Shown: positions 33,906 through 46,600 of the stretch, in pieces
How the letters are laid out: each line of letters starts with the position of its first letter
Numbering within the stretch: position 1 is the first letter of the stretch
Assembly: GCF_029968035.1 (NCBI RefSeq)
Contig: NZ_JASCIQ010000001.1
Span: forward strand, 124,001 to 188,000
Source: Streptomyces cavernicola
GTDB taxonomy: Bacteria > Actinomycetota > Actinomycetes > Streptomycetales > Streptomycetaceae
Reading direction: 5' to 3'
DNA length: 64,000 nt
Program-made: the position numbers and the translations under genes
Notes under the pieces: model-generated
Seen by the model: the letters and a program-made list of their open reading frames with translations, nothing else
What the model was told of the DNA's origin: nothing
Databases searched by the model: none

Positions 33906-33922
33906 TTACGCTAGCAGAAAGC

Positions 33923-33935
33923 TTCGAATGTCGAA
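33923..33935. promoter_or_regulatory. MarR operator 2 over the start codon
   Basis: TTCGA-ATG-TCGAA is a 13-bp palindrome whose centre is the marR start codon. It resembles operator 1 and is centred 32 bases, about three helical turns, from it, which suggests cooperative binding and autoregulation. Confidence 0.6.
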
Positions 33936-34455
33936 AGAAAGAGCCTCGGGAGCTTCAGGGGCCTCGGGAGCCTCAGGCCGCACGCCCGGAGCGTCGAAGG
34001 CCGACGCCGTGCGCGAGGTCGCGGCGGGCCTGAGGCTGCTCCAGCGCAGCACCGACGCCTTCGACGAGGCGGCGGCGGCCCGCCTCGGCCTGAACCGCAC
34101 CGACCTGCGCTGCCTGGACCTGATCCTGGCCGAGGAGTCCCTGTCGGCCGGCGCCCTCACCGCCGCGGCCAAGCTGAGCCCCGCCGCGACGACCACCGCC
34201 ATCGACCGCCTCGAACGCGCGGGGTACGTCACCCGCACCCGCGACGCCGCCAACCGCCGCCGTGTCCTGGTGACCGCCACCGAGCAGGCCCGCACCGCGG
34301 AACGCGAGGTGTACGGCCCGCTCGCCGAGGCCGGCGCGCAGGCCCTCCGCCGCTACACCAAGGACCAACTCGCCCTGATCACCGGCTTCTTGGCGACGGC
34401 CTGCCGCGTACAGGAGGAGCAGTCCGCCCGCATCAGCGAGCTGCCGGAGGCCTGA
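33928..34455 (+). CDS. MarR-family transcriptional regulator
   Basis: 175 residues. After a low-complexity S-G-A leader (A-S-G-A-S-G-A-S-G, residues 6-16) comes a MarR winged helix: L-N-R-T-D-L-R-C-L-D-L-I, L-S-A-G-A-L-T-A-A-A-K-L-S-P-A-A-T-T-T-A-I-D-R-L-E-R-A-G-Y-V-T-R, and the wing D-A-A-N-R-R-R-V-L-V. Dimerising helices lie at both ends. It binds DNA as a dimer and is usually released by a small phenolic or lipophilic ligand. No real ribosome binding site is seen before ATG 33928, which lies inside an operator. It likely represses itself and the divergent SgcJ-like gene. Confidence 0.82.
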   Translation: MSKERASGASGASGASGRTPGASKADAVREVAAGLRLLQRSTDAFDEAAAARLGLNRTDLRCLDLILAEESLSAGALTAAAKLSPAATTTAIDRLERAGYVTRTRDAANRRRVLVTATEQARTAEREVYGPLAEAGAQALRRYTKDQLALITGFLATACRVQEEQSARISELPEA

Positions 34456-34566
34456 CCCGACAGCACGTCAGCGCATCGGCGGACGCACGCGCGAGGGCCG
34501 CACCCCGTACGGAACGGGATGCGGCCCTCTGTGAACTACCGGCTGCGAACTACCGGCTGCCGCCGC

Positions 34567-37381
<2,815 letters not shown>

Positions 37382-37411
37382 GGCGCGGCGGCTGCGGTGC
37401 GCCTCGGCAGA

Positions 37412-37429
37412 TATCTCGATGTCGAGATA
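37412..37429. promoter_or_regulatory. 18-bp palindrome in the acnA/yqeB intergenic region
   Basis: TATCTCGA-TG-TCGAGATA is perfect apart from its two-base centre. It is 128 bases upstream of acnA and 200 bases before the YqeB-like frame. It looks like a repressor site, but I cannot name the regulator. The rest of the 344-base gap (37285-37628) holds no gene. Confidence 0.55.
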
Positions 37430-37628
37430 ACTCTAGTACATGCCGCGGGATCGGTCATGCCTCGCCCCGGCCGGACGGCGCCAACGGTCGGCGAAGCGCG
37501 CGTGAACTCTGCCTCGCGCACCACCGGCCTTCGGCCCCGCCACCCCCCACTTTCGTCGCACGGAGCCGCGCCCGCCCGCTGCCGACGGCCGATGCGACTC
37601 CACGTACCCGTTTCCTACGGTGAATCCC

Positions 37629-38393
37629 ATGACGGGGAACGAGATACGCGTCACGCGGCAGGACCGAATACGCAAACCGGACCTCGGCGCACCGAACCGA
37701 CGCCGCACATCGGGCGCGACCTCGCAGGACGTCACCGAACTGCGGCAGCCGGCCTGACTGCCGCCGGCCTTCGCACTGCTCGGCACCGGCGTCGGAGCAG
37801 CCGCGAAGTACCCGGCGCTCTGGCTGGTGTCGCTGCCGCGCGCACCCTTCAAGGGTCCGGCAGAACTCCTCACTTCGCTCCCCGAACCCTGGCTCACCCT
37901 CGGCCTGCTCGTCGCGGGGGCGGCGCTCGGGCTGCTCGTCGGCCTGTTCGCGCTGCACGAGGAGCTGACCGTGCGGGTCTGCGACCAGCGGGTGCTGCTC
38001 ATCCGCAGCGGCGAGCCGAACACCGTCCCGCGCGCGGAGCTCGCCCAGGCCTTCCGGGACGCCAACGACCTGGTGCTGCTCGGCCCGGACAGCTCGGAAC
38101 TGGCGCGCGAGCCCTGCGACTTCACCGAGCGCCGGCCGGCCGCGGCGTTCACCCGCCACGGCCACCGCTGGGCGGACACCGACCCGTACGCCGCCGAGTT
38201 CCGCCTCTGGGTGCCCGGCGCCCCGGACCTGCCGACCGGCGCGGACGCCCTGCTCAAGGCCCGCGCCAAGGCCCTGACGCGCCCGGATTCGACGACTGCG
38301 GGCGACCGCCGCGAACTCCGCGCGGAGCTGGCCCGCCTGGGCGTGTACGTACGGGACGAGAAGAAGCGTCAGTACTGGCGCAGCCGTACGTAA
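37629..38393 (+). pseudogene. YqeB-like PH-domain membrane protein, interrupted by in-frame TGA
   Basis: The 255-codon frame starts M-T-G-N-E-I-R-V-T, as in Streptomyces YqeB-like proteins, and continues with two membrane segments (about residues 45-65 and 85-108), then the PH-like part L-V-L-L-G-P-D-S-S-E-L-A-R-E and the tail R-D-E-K-K-R-Q-Y-W. Codon 43 (37755-37757) is TGA with no frame change: T-E-L-R-Q-P-A-stop-L-P-P-A-F-A-L-L. A Trp (TGG) would fit that membrane edge, so this looks like a single nonsense mutation or a sequencing error. A product restarting at GTG 37827 would lack the first membrane segment. Confidence 0.7.
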
Positions 38394-38400
38394 CGGCTGG

Positions 38401-38937
38401 TCAGCCCATGCTCTTGGCGCCGTCGAGAGACTCGCGGATGATGTCGGCGTGGCCGGAGTGCTGCGCGATCTCGCCGGCGATGTGCATCAGGACCCGCCGG
38501 ATCGACCAGCGGTCGGCCTCGAACCACGGGGCCTTGGGCAGCGGCCAGGAGGCGTCGAGGTCGGGCAGCGCCGCGATCACCTCGTCGGTGCGGGCCGCCG
38601 TCTTCTCGTAGTCGGAGAGCACGCCTTCCAGGGTGTCGCCGGGGAGCATCCGGAAACCGTCCGCGTACTCCTTGCGCTGGGCCTCGGTCATCGAGGTGAG
38701 GTCCCCCATCGCGGCCGGGCCGTTCAGGATGAACTCCGTCCAGTTGCGTTCGACGCCGGTGACGTGCTTGATCAGCCCGCCCAGGCACAGCTCGCTCGCC
38801 GTGGTGCGCTGCGCGGCCTGTTCGTCGGTCAGGTCGCGGGTGGTGAAGCGCAGGAAGTGCCGGTGCTTGGCAAGGAGCTCCAGCCACTCGGCATGCTCCC
38901 TTGTCGGGGCGTTCCGGGTCGACTCGTTCACCGTCAT
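38401..38937 (-). CDS. DinB-family protein (DUF664-like)
   Basis: 178 residues forming a four-helix bundle of the DinB/YfiT superfamily. The probable metal-site His are in G-G-L-I-K-H-V-T-G-V-E, and in L-M-H-I-A-G-E-I-A-Q-H-S-G-H-A-D near the C-terminus, the usual H-x3-E-x2-x-H pattern of mycothiol- or bacillithiol-dependent enzymes. It may be a thiol-dependent detoxification enzyme; the substrate is unknown. AAGGTGGAG precedes ATG 38937. It converges with the YqeB-like gene and diverges from murA2. Confidence 0.78.
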   Translation of the reverse strand: MTVNESTRNAPTREHAEWLELLAKHRHFLRFTTRDLTDEQAAQRTTASELCLGGLIKHVTGVERNWTEFILNGPAAMGDLTSMTEAQRKEYADGFRMLPGDTLEGVLSDYEKTAARTDEVIAALPDLDASWPLPKAPWFEADRWSIRRVLMHIAGEIAQHSGHADIIRESLDGAKSMG

Positions 38938-39237
38938 GGTCTCCACCTTCCGCTGCTGCCGCCCCCTGCCGGCCGGCCGTCTGAAACGACCGTACGAAAC
39001 ATCGAGGCCAGGGTGTGTCCTAGTCGACACTCGGAATGCGAAACGGCTTTTCTGGCGAGATACCGTCTTCTGACGGTTCGTCCCGGATGCCGTGCTCGCG
39101 TGGCTCGTGGAGCCTGGCGTGGACGCCACAGCCCCTGACCCGCAGTCAGCGGCCAGTCCACCGGCCCGACACGCAACGCCACCCGGATGGACGCGCTCCG
39201 TTTCTCTTCTATCTCACATCCGATATACGGTCGCGCC
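38938..39237. promoter_or_regulatory. Divergent intergenic region dinB/murA2 with two small inverted repeats
   Basis: GTGTC (39015-39019) with GACAC (39026-39030), and ACCGTC (39062-39067) with GACGGT (39072-39077), are the only symmetrical sites I see in this 300-base gap. No gene is supported here. Confidence 0.35.
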
Positions 39238-40764
39238 ATGTCAGACGACTACCTCGTACGCATCGGCAAGCTCATCCGTGACGCCCGTCAGCACCGGGGC
39301 TGGACACAGTCCCAGCTCGCCGAAGCGCTCGGCACCAGCCAGAGCGCGGTGAACCGCATCGAACGCGGCAATCAAAACATCAGTCTTGAGATGATCGCCC
39401 GAATCGGTGAAGCACTCGACAGCGAGATCGTGTCTCTGGGTTACGCCGGGCCGATGCATCTGCGCGTCGTCGGCGGCCGTCGCCTGTCCGGCTCGATCGA
39501 CGTCAAGACGAGCAAGAACGCCTGCGTCGCGCTGCTCTGCGCCTCGCTGCTCAACAAGGGCCGTACGGTGCTGCGTCGCGTGGCCCGGATCGAGGAGGTC
39601 TTCCGGATCCTGGAGGTCCTGAACTCGATCGGCGTGCGCACCCGTTGGATCAACGACGGCGTCGACCTGGAGATCGTGCCGCCCGCCACGCTCGACCTGA
39701 ACGCGATCGACGCCGAGGCGGCCCGCCGTACCCGCTCGATCATCATGTTCCTCGGCCCGCTGCTTCACCGCATGAACCACTTCAAGCTGCCGTACGCGGG
39801 CGGTTGCGACCTCGGCACCCGGACCGTCGAGCCGCACCTGATCGCCCTGCGCCGCTTCGGCCTGGACATCACCGCGACCGAGGGCATCTACCACGCGGAG
39901 GTCCAGCGCACCTCGCCCGACCGCCCGATCGTGCTGACCGAGCGCGGCGACACCGTGACGGAGAACGCGCTGCTCGCCGCGGCCCGCCACGACGGCGTCA
40001 CCGTGATCCGCAACGCCTCCTCCAACTACATGGTCCAGGACCTGTGCTTCTTCCTGGAGGCGCTCGGCGTCAAGGTCGAGGGCATCGGCACGACCACCCT
40101 GACCGTGCACGGCGTGCACACCATCGACGTGGACGTCGACTACTCCCCCTCCGAGGACCCGGTCGAGGCGATGAGCCTGCTCGCCGCGGCCGTCGTCACC
40201 GAGTCCGAACTCACCATCCGGCGCGTGCCGATCGAGTTCATGGAGATCGAGCTGGCGGTCCTGGAGGAGATGGGCCTGCACGCCGACCGCTCCGCGGAGT
40301 ACGCCGCCGACAACGGCCGCACCCGCCTGGTGGACCTGACCGTGCGCCCCTCCAAGCTGGAGGCGCCGATCGACAAGATCCACCCGATGCCGTTCCCGGG
40401 CCTGAACATCGACAACGTCCCGTTCTTCGCGGCCATCGCGGCCGTCGCCCAGGGCAAGACCCTCATCCACGACTGGGTCTACGACAACCGCGCCATCTAC
40501 CTCACCGACCTCAACCGCCTCGGCGGCCGCCTCCAACTCCTCGACCCGCACCGCGTGTTGGTCGAGGGCCCGACCCGCTGGCGCGCCGCCGAGATGATGT
40601 GCCCGCCGGCCCTGCGCCCCGCCGTGGTCGTCCTCCTCGCGATGATGGCCGCCGAGGGCACGTCCGTGCTCCGCAACGTGTACGTCATCAACCGGGGTTA
40701 CGAGGACCTGGCGGAGCGGCTCAACTCCGTTGGGGCACAGATCGAGACGTTCCGGGACATCTAA
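39238..40764 (+). CDS. murA2: UDP-GlcNAc 1-carboxyvinyltransferase-like enzyme with N-terminal XRE domain
   Basis: 508 residues. Residues 5-65 are a canonical XRE helix-turn-helix (L-I-R-D-A-R-Q-H-R-G-W-T-Q-S-Q-L-A-E-A-L-G-T-S-Q-S-A-V-N-R-I-E in two stretches). The rest is an EPSP-synthase-fold MurA. Active-site positions look conserved: K90 in K-T-S-K-N-A, the enolpyruvyl-binding Cys C190 in A-G-G-C-D-L-G, D392 in L-N-I-D-N-V, and R486 in N-R-G-Y-E-D. MurA moves enolpyruvate from PEP to UDP-GlcNAc, the first committed step of peptidoglycan synthesis. No ribosome binding site precedes the ATG, so leaderless translation is possible. The fusion could make a DNA-binding enzyme. Confidence 0.85.
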   Translation: MSDDYLVRIGKLIRDARQHRGWTQSQLAEALGTSQSAVNRIERGNQNISLEMIARIGEALDSEIVSLGYAGPMHLRVVGGRRLSGSIDVKTSKNACVALLCASLLNKGRTVLRRVARIEEVFRILEVLNSIGVRTRWINDGVDLEIVPPATLDLNAIDAEAARRTRSIIMFLGPLLHRMNHFKLPYAGGCDLGTRTVEPHLIALRRFGLDITATEGIYHAEVQRTSPDRPIVLTERGDTVTENALLAAARHDGVTVIRNASSNYMVQDLCFFLEALGVKVEGIGTTTLTVHGVHTIDVDVDYSPSEDPVEAMSLLAAAVVTESELTIRRVPIEFMEIELAVLEEMGLHADRSAEYAADNGRTRLVDLTVRPSKLEAPIDKIHPMPFPGLNIDNVPFFAAIAAVAQGKTLIHDWVYDNRAIYLTDLNRLGGRLQLLDPHRVLVEGPTRWRAAEMMCPPALRPAVVVLLAMMAAEGTSVLRNVYVINRGYEDLAERLNSVGAQIETFRDI

Positions 40765-41346
40765 GCCACACCCGGAGTCCCGAAGCTCCCGAGGTGCCCC
40801 ACCTCCCGGCCCGCTGAACTGCCGCCGGGGGCGGGGTGCTTCGGCATTTGGGGGACGTCAGAAGGTTCAGTGGGTCCAGACCATGCCGCGGGCCTCAGGT
40901 TCGGCGGGTCCAGACCGTGCTGCCGCGGGCCTCGTACTCCAGCATCGTCTCGGGCCCGGTGGCGGCGTCCGCGCCGAGGTGGCCGCGGACGATCCAGAGG
41001 GCGGCGAGTTCGAGGCCGGAGGTGATGCCTCCGCAGGTGAGGTCGCCGCCTTGGAAGGGCGTTGCGCGGTCAGGATGCTCATCAACACGGTGATTCCGAC
41101 CGGGGACGCACTGGCGGTCGTCACCCACGGCGGCACTATCGCGCCGTGGCGTTGAGCGTTCACGTGTCCGCGGTGGCGGCCGTCGTCACGCTCACGGCGG
41201 CGCTGCTCCTCACCGAGACGGCCAATCAGGACGGCACTTCTGGCAGCCCCAGTGGCACAGGAACCCCGGTGACGTATCTCGACCGCGCCTGACTGTCCGG
41301 CCCTCCCTCGTTACCGATCAAGCCCGACCACCTGAGCTTTGTGCAG
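40765..41346. other. Relic-filled non-coding border before the defence island
   Basis: 582 bases without an intact gene. The minus strand carries a DJ-1/PfpI-like tail (40895-41050, listed separately). The plus strand carries a short piece ending D-A-L-A-V-V-T-H-G-G-T-I-A (41074-41155), then a hydrophobic stretch without a start. It looks like a decayed junction between the core and the island. Confidence 0.5.
40895..41050 (-). pseudogene. DJ-1/PfpI-family C-terminal fragment
   Basis: About 50 codons read L-T-C-G-G-I-T-S-G-L-E-L-A-A-L-W-I-V and then E-T-M-L-E-Y-E-A-R-G. This is close to the helix after the nucleophile region and the C-terminal strand of intracellular amidotransferase-like PfpI proteins. 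The N-terminal two thirds, with the catalytic Cys, is absent. No start or ribosome binding site. Confidence 0.55.
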
Positions 41347-43680
41347 TCACGCCGCAGCAGATCCGGACGGTGGCCCGTCTTGGTTGAAGAGTTCGGTGGC
41401 ATCGAACGCGTGCCGCTCGGCGCTATCGGGGAGGAAGCGGCTCGCCCTGCCATTCCACGTGACGATCAGCTCGTCGCGGGCACGGGTGGCTGCCACGAAC
41501 AAGAGCGAGCGGGCACGCTGCATTTCCTGTCGGTGGCGTTCCGGCTGAGTCGCCCGGAACACCTCGAAGCGTTGGTGCGGAACCTGACCGTCGCTGACGC
41601 CAGTGAGGAACACGCGTTGAAACTCCAGGCCTTTGAACCTGTGCATCGTGCCGATACGGACACCCTCGTCCTTGCTGGGCCCTTCCTTCCTGAGCTCGGC
41701 CGCGGGGATGAGGAAAGGCTGCGTAGCCAGGGTCACCGCCATCTGGGTCGCAGCGGCACGGTCCGGCACGCTGATGGCCATCGCGGAGTACGGCGTGCCG
41801 TACTGGTCGTGACGTTCCTTGATGAGCGTGGCTACGGCCCGCATTTCTGTCTGCCAGTCAGGGGCGCGCCAGAACTGCGGGGCGAGCCCCATCAGGATCG
41901 AGCGGTAGCCCTTCAGATCGTCCGCACCGGCGTCGAGGTCGTCGAACGTCTCTCCGTCGATCAGCCCGTGGGCGCTGGTCAAGATTTGCTGCGTGGTGCG
42001 GTAGTTGAGGGTCAGACGGCGGGAGGCTCGGCCACGTGTCTCGATGCCCAGCCGCCCCAGGATGACGTGGTGGGCGTAGATGCGCTGGTGGGCATCGCCG
42101 ACGAGGAAGATGTCGTTGGGGCCCTTGGGGACCATGGCGCGCAGCATCCGCCAGTGGGAAGCCGAGAGGTCCTGGGCCTCGTCGACGACGATGTGCTGGT
42201 AGCGGGGCTTCAGCCACATCCCGCTGCCGTCTTCGCGGTGGATGAGGTCAAGGCCGCCGTGCTCTTCCTTGTAGCTGGCCTGTTCCTCCACGCGGGCCAT
42301 CCGGTGTTGCTCGACACGGGCCGCGCGGTCGGCGATCAGGGCGTACGTGGTCCTGCGCGGCGGTGCGGCAAGGTGAGCCCGATAAGCCTCGACCAGACGC
42401 CAGACCGCGATCCGGTCCCGTCGATGCAGCGGGCCGCGGCCTCTGCGCTCGGCACGCAGGTACATCGGCAGCGTCCCGCAGCCCTGCGCGAGGATGACGT
42501 GTTTGAACTCCGAGTCCAGGAAGTCCGCGTCGTAGTCGAAGACTCCCTCCTCGGTGCACACGGTGTGCCAGAGGTTCATGGCTGATTCGTCGTCGAGGGC
42601 ACTGCCGAGATCCTCGCCGCGCTCTCCCGCGGTGACTTCGCGGGCCAGCTGGTCGACCGACTTCACATCGACCCGGCCCACCAGTTCCTCTCCCCCCAGT
42701 TGGCGGAGGCGCTTCCTGAGATCGGCGGCGAGGTTGGTGTTGTACGTCGTCAGCAGAACGGGTCGGGTACGGCCTGGCGGGAGCCGGTCTACGAGGTGGC
42801 GCACCCTGTGCAGGGCGACCACGGTCTTGCCTGTTCCCGGCCCACCGGTCACCTTGCCCGAGCCCTTGAAGTCGGCTGTCGCCAGGCGCCGTTGATCGGG
42901 ATGCAGGAACAGGCGCCAGGCGTCGAACCCTTCCCCGAGTGCGTCCAGTACAGCCGTGTCCTCGGTGCTCACCTGTGAGACCGGGCGTCGCGCCGCCCGC
43001 GCCCAGTCATGCGGGTCGACGGGGTCGTCGGCCTGCCACGTACTGGTGATCTGCTCACGGACCGCGTCGGGGCCCATGCCGCCGTGCAGGGCGAGCAGGA
43101 CGTCCTTTGTGAGCTCGGGCAGGTTGTGGCCGAGCAGAGCGTCCAGTTGTCCTTTGTCGCGTACGCGTCGCAGGGCAGGCAGCAGGGGGGCGACCACACC
43201 GAGGCCGAGGAGGACGTCGTCGTCGTAACCGGCGAACAGCGGGGCATGCAGGGCGTGCGTGGCGGCGTCGCCTGCCTGCTGGGCGTCCGTGGGCTCGGAG
43301 CGCTCCGGCAGGGCGACGACATTGGCGCTGACCTCAGCCTGGTCGATCAGCTCGATGCCGCCGGAGATCTGGTTGATACCGACGGTGAGGCGCGCGAGTT
43401 CATCGTGGGCGAGCGCGCCCTCCCGGATGGCCAGGACCGTGAAGCGGTTCTTCTCCGTCTCCAGGAGCAGGGCCATCCGCTGCCCGTCGAGTGCACCGAC
43501 GAACAACCGGCCGTTGCCTCCCGCGGTCCTCAGCTCAGAGAGTCGCAATGCGCGGTTGGTGCGGTCGGCGCGGAGTCTGCGTACGAAGTCGCCGACCGCG
43601 TCCTTGGCGGGGTGGCCAAGACGCCGCAGGTCCACATGTGCCTGGGGCGAAACGGTGACCTGTGTTCTCACCTTGCTCAC
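41347..43680 (-). CDS. UvrD/Rep-type helicase with RelE-like N-terminal domain
   Basis: 777 residues. The first 90 residues (V-D-L-R-R-L-G-H-P-A-K-D-A-V, then L-L-E-T-E-K-N-R-F-T-V-L-A-I) have the size and pattern of a RelE/ParE fold. A superfamily 1 helicase follows: Walker A G-G-P-G-T-G-K-T (about 281), Walker B V-V-D-E-A-Q-D-L (about 502), motif III G-D-A-H-Q-R-I-Y, motif V T-M-H-R-F-K-G-L-E-F and motif VI F-V-A-A-T-R-A-R-D. It is probably a 3'-5' DNA translocase. Its GTG start overlaps the big helicase stop by four bases, so the two are coupled. It ends the minus-strand defence operon. Confidence 0.85.
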   Translation of the reverse strand: MSKVRTQVTVSPQAHVDLRRLGHPAKDAVGDFVRRLRADRTNRALRLSELRTAGGNGRLFVGALDGQRMALLLETEKNRFTVLAIREGALAHDELARLTVGINQISGGIELIDQAEVSANVVALPERSEPTDAQQAGDAATHALHAPLFAGYDDDVLLGLGVVAPLLPALRRVRDKGQLDALLGHNLPELTKDVLLALHGGMGPDAVREQITSTWQADDPVDPHDWARAARRPVSQVSTEDTAVLDALGEGFDAWRLFLHPDQRRLATADFKGSGKVTGGPGTGKTVVALHRVRHLVDRLPPGRTRPVLLTTYNTNLAADLRKRLRQLGGEELVGRVDVKSVDQLAREVTAGERGEDLGSALDDESAMNLWHTVCTEEGVFDYDADFLDSEFKHVILAQGCGTLPMYLRAERRGRGPLHRRDRIAVWRLVEAYRAHLAAPPRRTTYALIADRAARVEQHRMARVEEQASYKEEHGGLDLIHREDGSGMWLKPRYQHIVVDEAQDLSASHWRMLRAMVPKGPNDIFLVGDAHQRIYAHHVILGRLGIETRGRASRRLTLNYRTTQQILTSAHGLIDGETFDDLDAGADDLKGYRSILMGLAPQFWRAPDWQTEMRAVATLIKERHDQYGTPYSAMAISVPDRAAATQMAVTLATQPFLIPAAELRKEGPSKDEGVRIGTMHRFKGLEFQRVFLTGVSDGQVPHQRFEVFRATQPERHRQEMQRARSLLFVAATRARDELIVTWNGRASRFLPDSAERHAFDATELFNQDGPPSGSAAA

Positions 43681-46600
43681 CGTGCACCTCCCTGCGTTGC
43701 AGCGGATCCGGCTTCTTCGGCGAGGAGTGCTGCGAGTTCATCAGCCGGCCACGCTTCGGGAGGCCGTACGACCCAACCGGCCTTCTGGCACTCCGCCATG
43801 TATGCACTGTCTGTGGCGTCCACACCGAGCACTACGCCGATCTTATGGTCCGGCCAGGCGAGTTCGACCGGTCGGGAAATGCCTTGGGCGTCGAACCCTG
43901 CCGTTGCGGGGCGCACATCTCCTCGGTCGGCGAGCGCGTGGGCAAGCGCGTCGATGTCGGGGTCACCCATGTAGGACAGTTCTCCCAACACGAGCTGCCA
44001 CAAACGGCGTTCGAGGCTCGTCGCCTCCTGCTCCACCTTCTCCGGGGCAGATTCCCCGGAGGCCTCTCCCATCGGCTGGTGCTTGCCGGATGGTGCGTCG
44101 AGTTGAAGGCCGGTACCTGCCATGTCCTCGCGAAGGGCCGTCAGCACCCCGGCAGCACGGCCTGCCGTCGCCGCAAGCAGGCCCGCGTCGAAGCCGTCCA
44201 GGGAGGTGCGGGCCAGCTGTAGGCCGTCGGCTCGGCCGGTGCCGGTGGGGTCGAGGAACTGGAGGATGTTCCCCCAGCACAGCCAGGCCTTCCAGCGGCG
44301 TCGGTGCTCAGGCCTGTCGCCCGCCACTGCTTCGGGACGATCGTCCAGGACAGCGAGGGCGCTCCAGCTCAAGCCGCTGCGCCGGTCCGCGATGAGGACC
44401 AAGGGCAGCTCGGAGGCGTCCGTGGTCTTGAACAGCTTGAGGCCTTGGCCGGAGGTGTCGGGCAGCGGTTCTTCGAGCAGCGCCGCCTCGATCCACCCGG
44501 CGGCAGTGTCCGGGGCGGCGTCCACAATGTCCTGCTTACGGAGCAGCGTCAGGAACGCGCTCACGCAGAGACGGGCCATCGCCCGCCAGCGCTCCAGGTC
44601 GGGCTCACGCAGAAAGCCCAGCAGAGACGGGATGGCCCCGGTGTAGAGGAGTGCGTCGATCTCGGCCGGGTCGCGTCGGCTCTGCGCCCACTTGGCGCGG
44701 ACCGTGCCACCCGGTGTGCGGTCCCCGACCACCGGGTACGGCGGCCAGGCAGCGTCGGAGGCCGGGCCTGCGACAACCTCGGCGAGCGGCTCGACGGGGG
44801 CATCCGCCATCTCGCCGTCCTGAATCGACTGGCCCTTCTGGCCGGATTTCGCGGCCAGTTCACGCTCCCAGGCCATCACGTCGTCCCAGGTGATCTGCCA
44901 TACCAGCGTGCCGTCCGCGCGCAGTCGGGCACGTTTGGCGGCGTCGTCGGCGATGCGGTTGGTACGGGACGAGGCATGCCAGCGGTAGCCGTCGAGGTAG
45001 ACGGCGATCGGCAGCGGCGGGGCCCCGTCCGCGGTGGTGTCTCCGGCCACGGGCCGCAGCAGCAGGTCGGGGCGGGTCACCTGCTCGGGCAGGTACTTCT
45101 GGGCGACGACTTCCCAGCGGACCGGGGAGCCGTCGGACCTGTGGAGCGTGAACTGCTTGCCCTGCCGCCCCGTCGGTGTCTCCTCGTGCTCGAGGGTGGC
45201 TTTGTTCTCCGGGAGGGCGAGCCAGCGGTCGAGGCAGTCTATGAAGCGTCGTTCCAGATCGCTCTCCGCCTGATCGGCGAAGCGCAGTTCGACCCCGTCC
45301 GACGGCTTGGCGACGTTCCAGGCGCTGTGGCCGTCCTCGCCGAGGAGGCCGTCGAGCATCCACAGCGCTTCTTGCCGGTCGATGAGCCGGTACTCGCGCT
45401 GCGGTGCGTAGCCGAGGAGGCACAAGTGGCAGGAGCGGCGCGGCCCTTGGGCGCAGCTGCAGTCCCGCAGCGCCAGCTGCGCGGCGGCGAGGACCGCGCG
45501 CAGTTCCTCGCCGTCGGCGTCCGCCAGCCGCTGGAGGTAGCCGGTGCCGCCGGGCAGAGCGTCGTACAGGACGAGGTAGTTGCGGGTGAGGTCGCTGTCG
45601 CGGTCGGGTTCGGTGCTGGGGGTGGAGCGGATGTGTGCCGGGTCGCCGCCGTAGCGCAGGGCCAGGCCGAGGTGCAGAGCGGCGGAGAACGAGGCGAGGC
45701 GTTCCTCCACGAGGAGCGTCGCGGCGGGCAGCAGGATGCGCAGGGCTTCGGTGCGGTGCTCGGTGGCCGTGATGACCCGCTGGTCCAGGGGCTGCGCGGG
45801 CCGGTCCCTCCGCCGGGTCGGGCACCAGGGGCGGTGGTGTGCCAACTCCGGTCGGCCGGCGAGGGATTCGCTCAGCTCTTCCTGGACCGGTGCATGGTTG
45901 GGCTCCCTGTCGCTGGCTCCGCCGCACTGCGGGCAGACGGTGAATCCGGTGACGACCACCGTGGTTCCGGCGAACGCGGTGTCGGCCCGGCGCCCGTGCT
46001 TGGCCGGCCCGAGGTTGAAGCGTCGGATGACCGCCTCGCGCACGTGGTCGACGCCGAAGGTCGCTCCGGTGTGCCGCCAGGTCTGTTTGATCGCGAGGGG
46101 GTCGATGTCGACGGCCGTGGCGATGGAGTACACGCCTTGGTTGCGGCTGTCGTGGTCGTCGATGATGCGCGCGTCGTCCCGCTTGTCCCGCGCCGTGACC
46201 TTGCGGGGGACGATCACCTGGTGCAGTGCCGCCCGTCCGCCGATCCCCCGCCCGCCGCAGCGCGGGCAGGCGGAGGTGTCGGTCTCCGCGTCGCGGGTGC
46301 GCACGTATCCGCATTCCTGGCACACCCGCCAGGTCTGCAGCGCCGCCGGACCGCTCCCGTCCCCGGTGGTGTTGCGCGCTCCGAGGTCGAAGCCGTCGAC
46401 GACGTGCCGGTAGCCCCGCACGTAGTACGCATTGCCGGGGGCCAGTTCGGTCAGGGCGGATTCGGCGGGCCGTTCATACACGCGAGGGTCCGTACGCCAG
46501 CGCGTCCGGGGTGTCGCGTCGGCGTCCCCAGTGCGGGGTTTGCGGGCGGGTTCCTTGTGGGTGAGCATCGCCTCGAGGCGTACGCCGTCCTCGACCAGGC

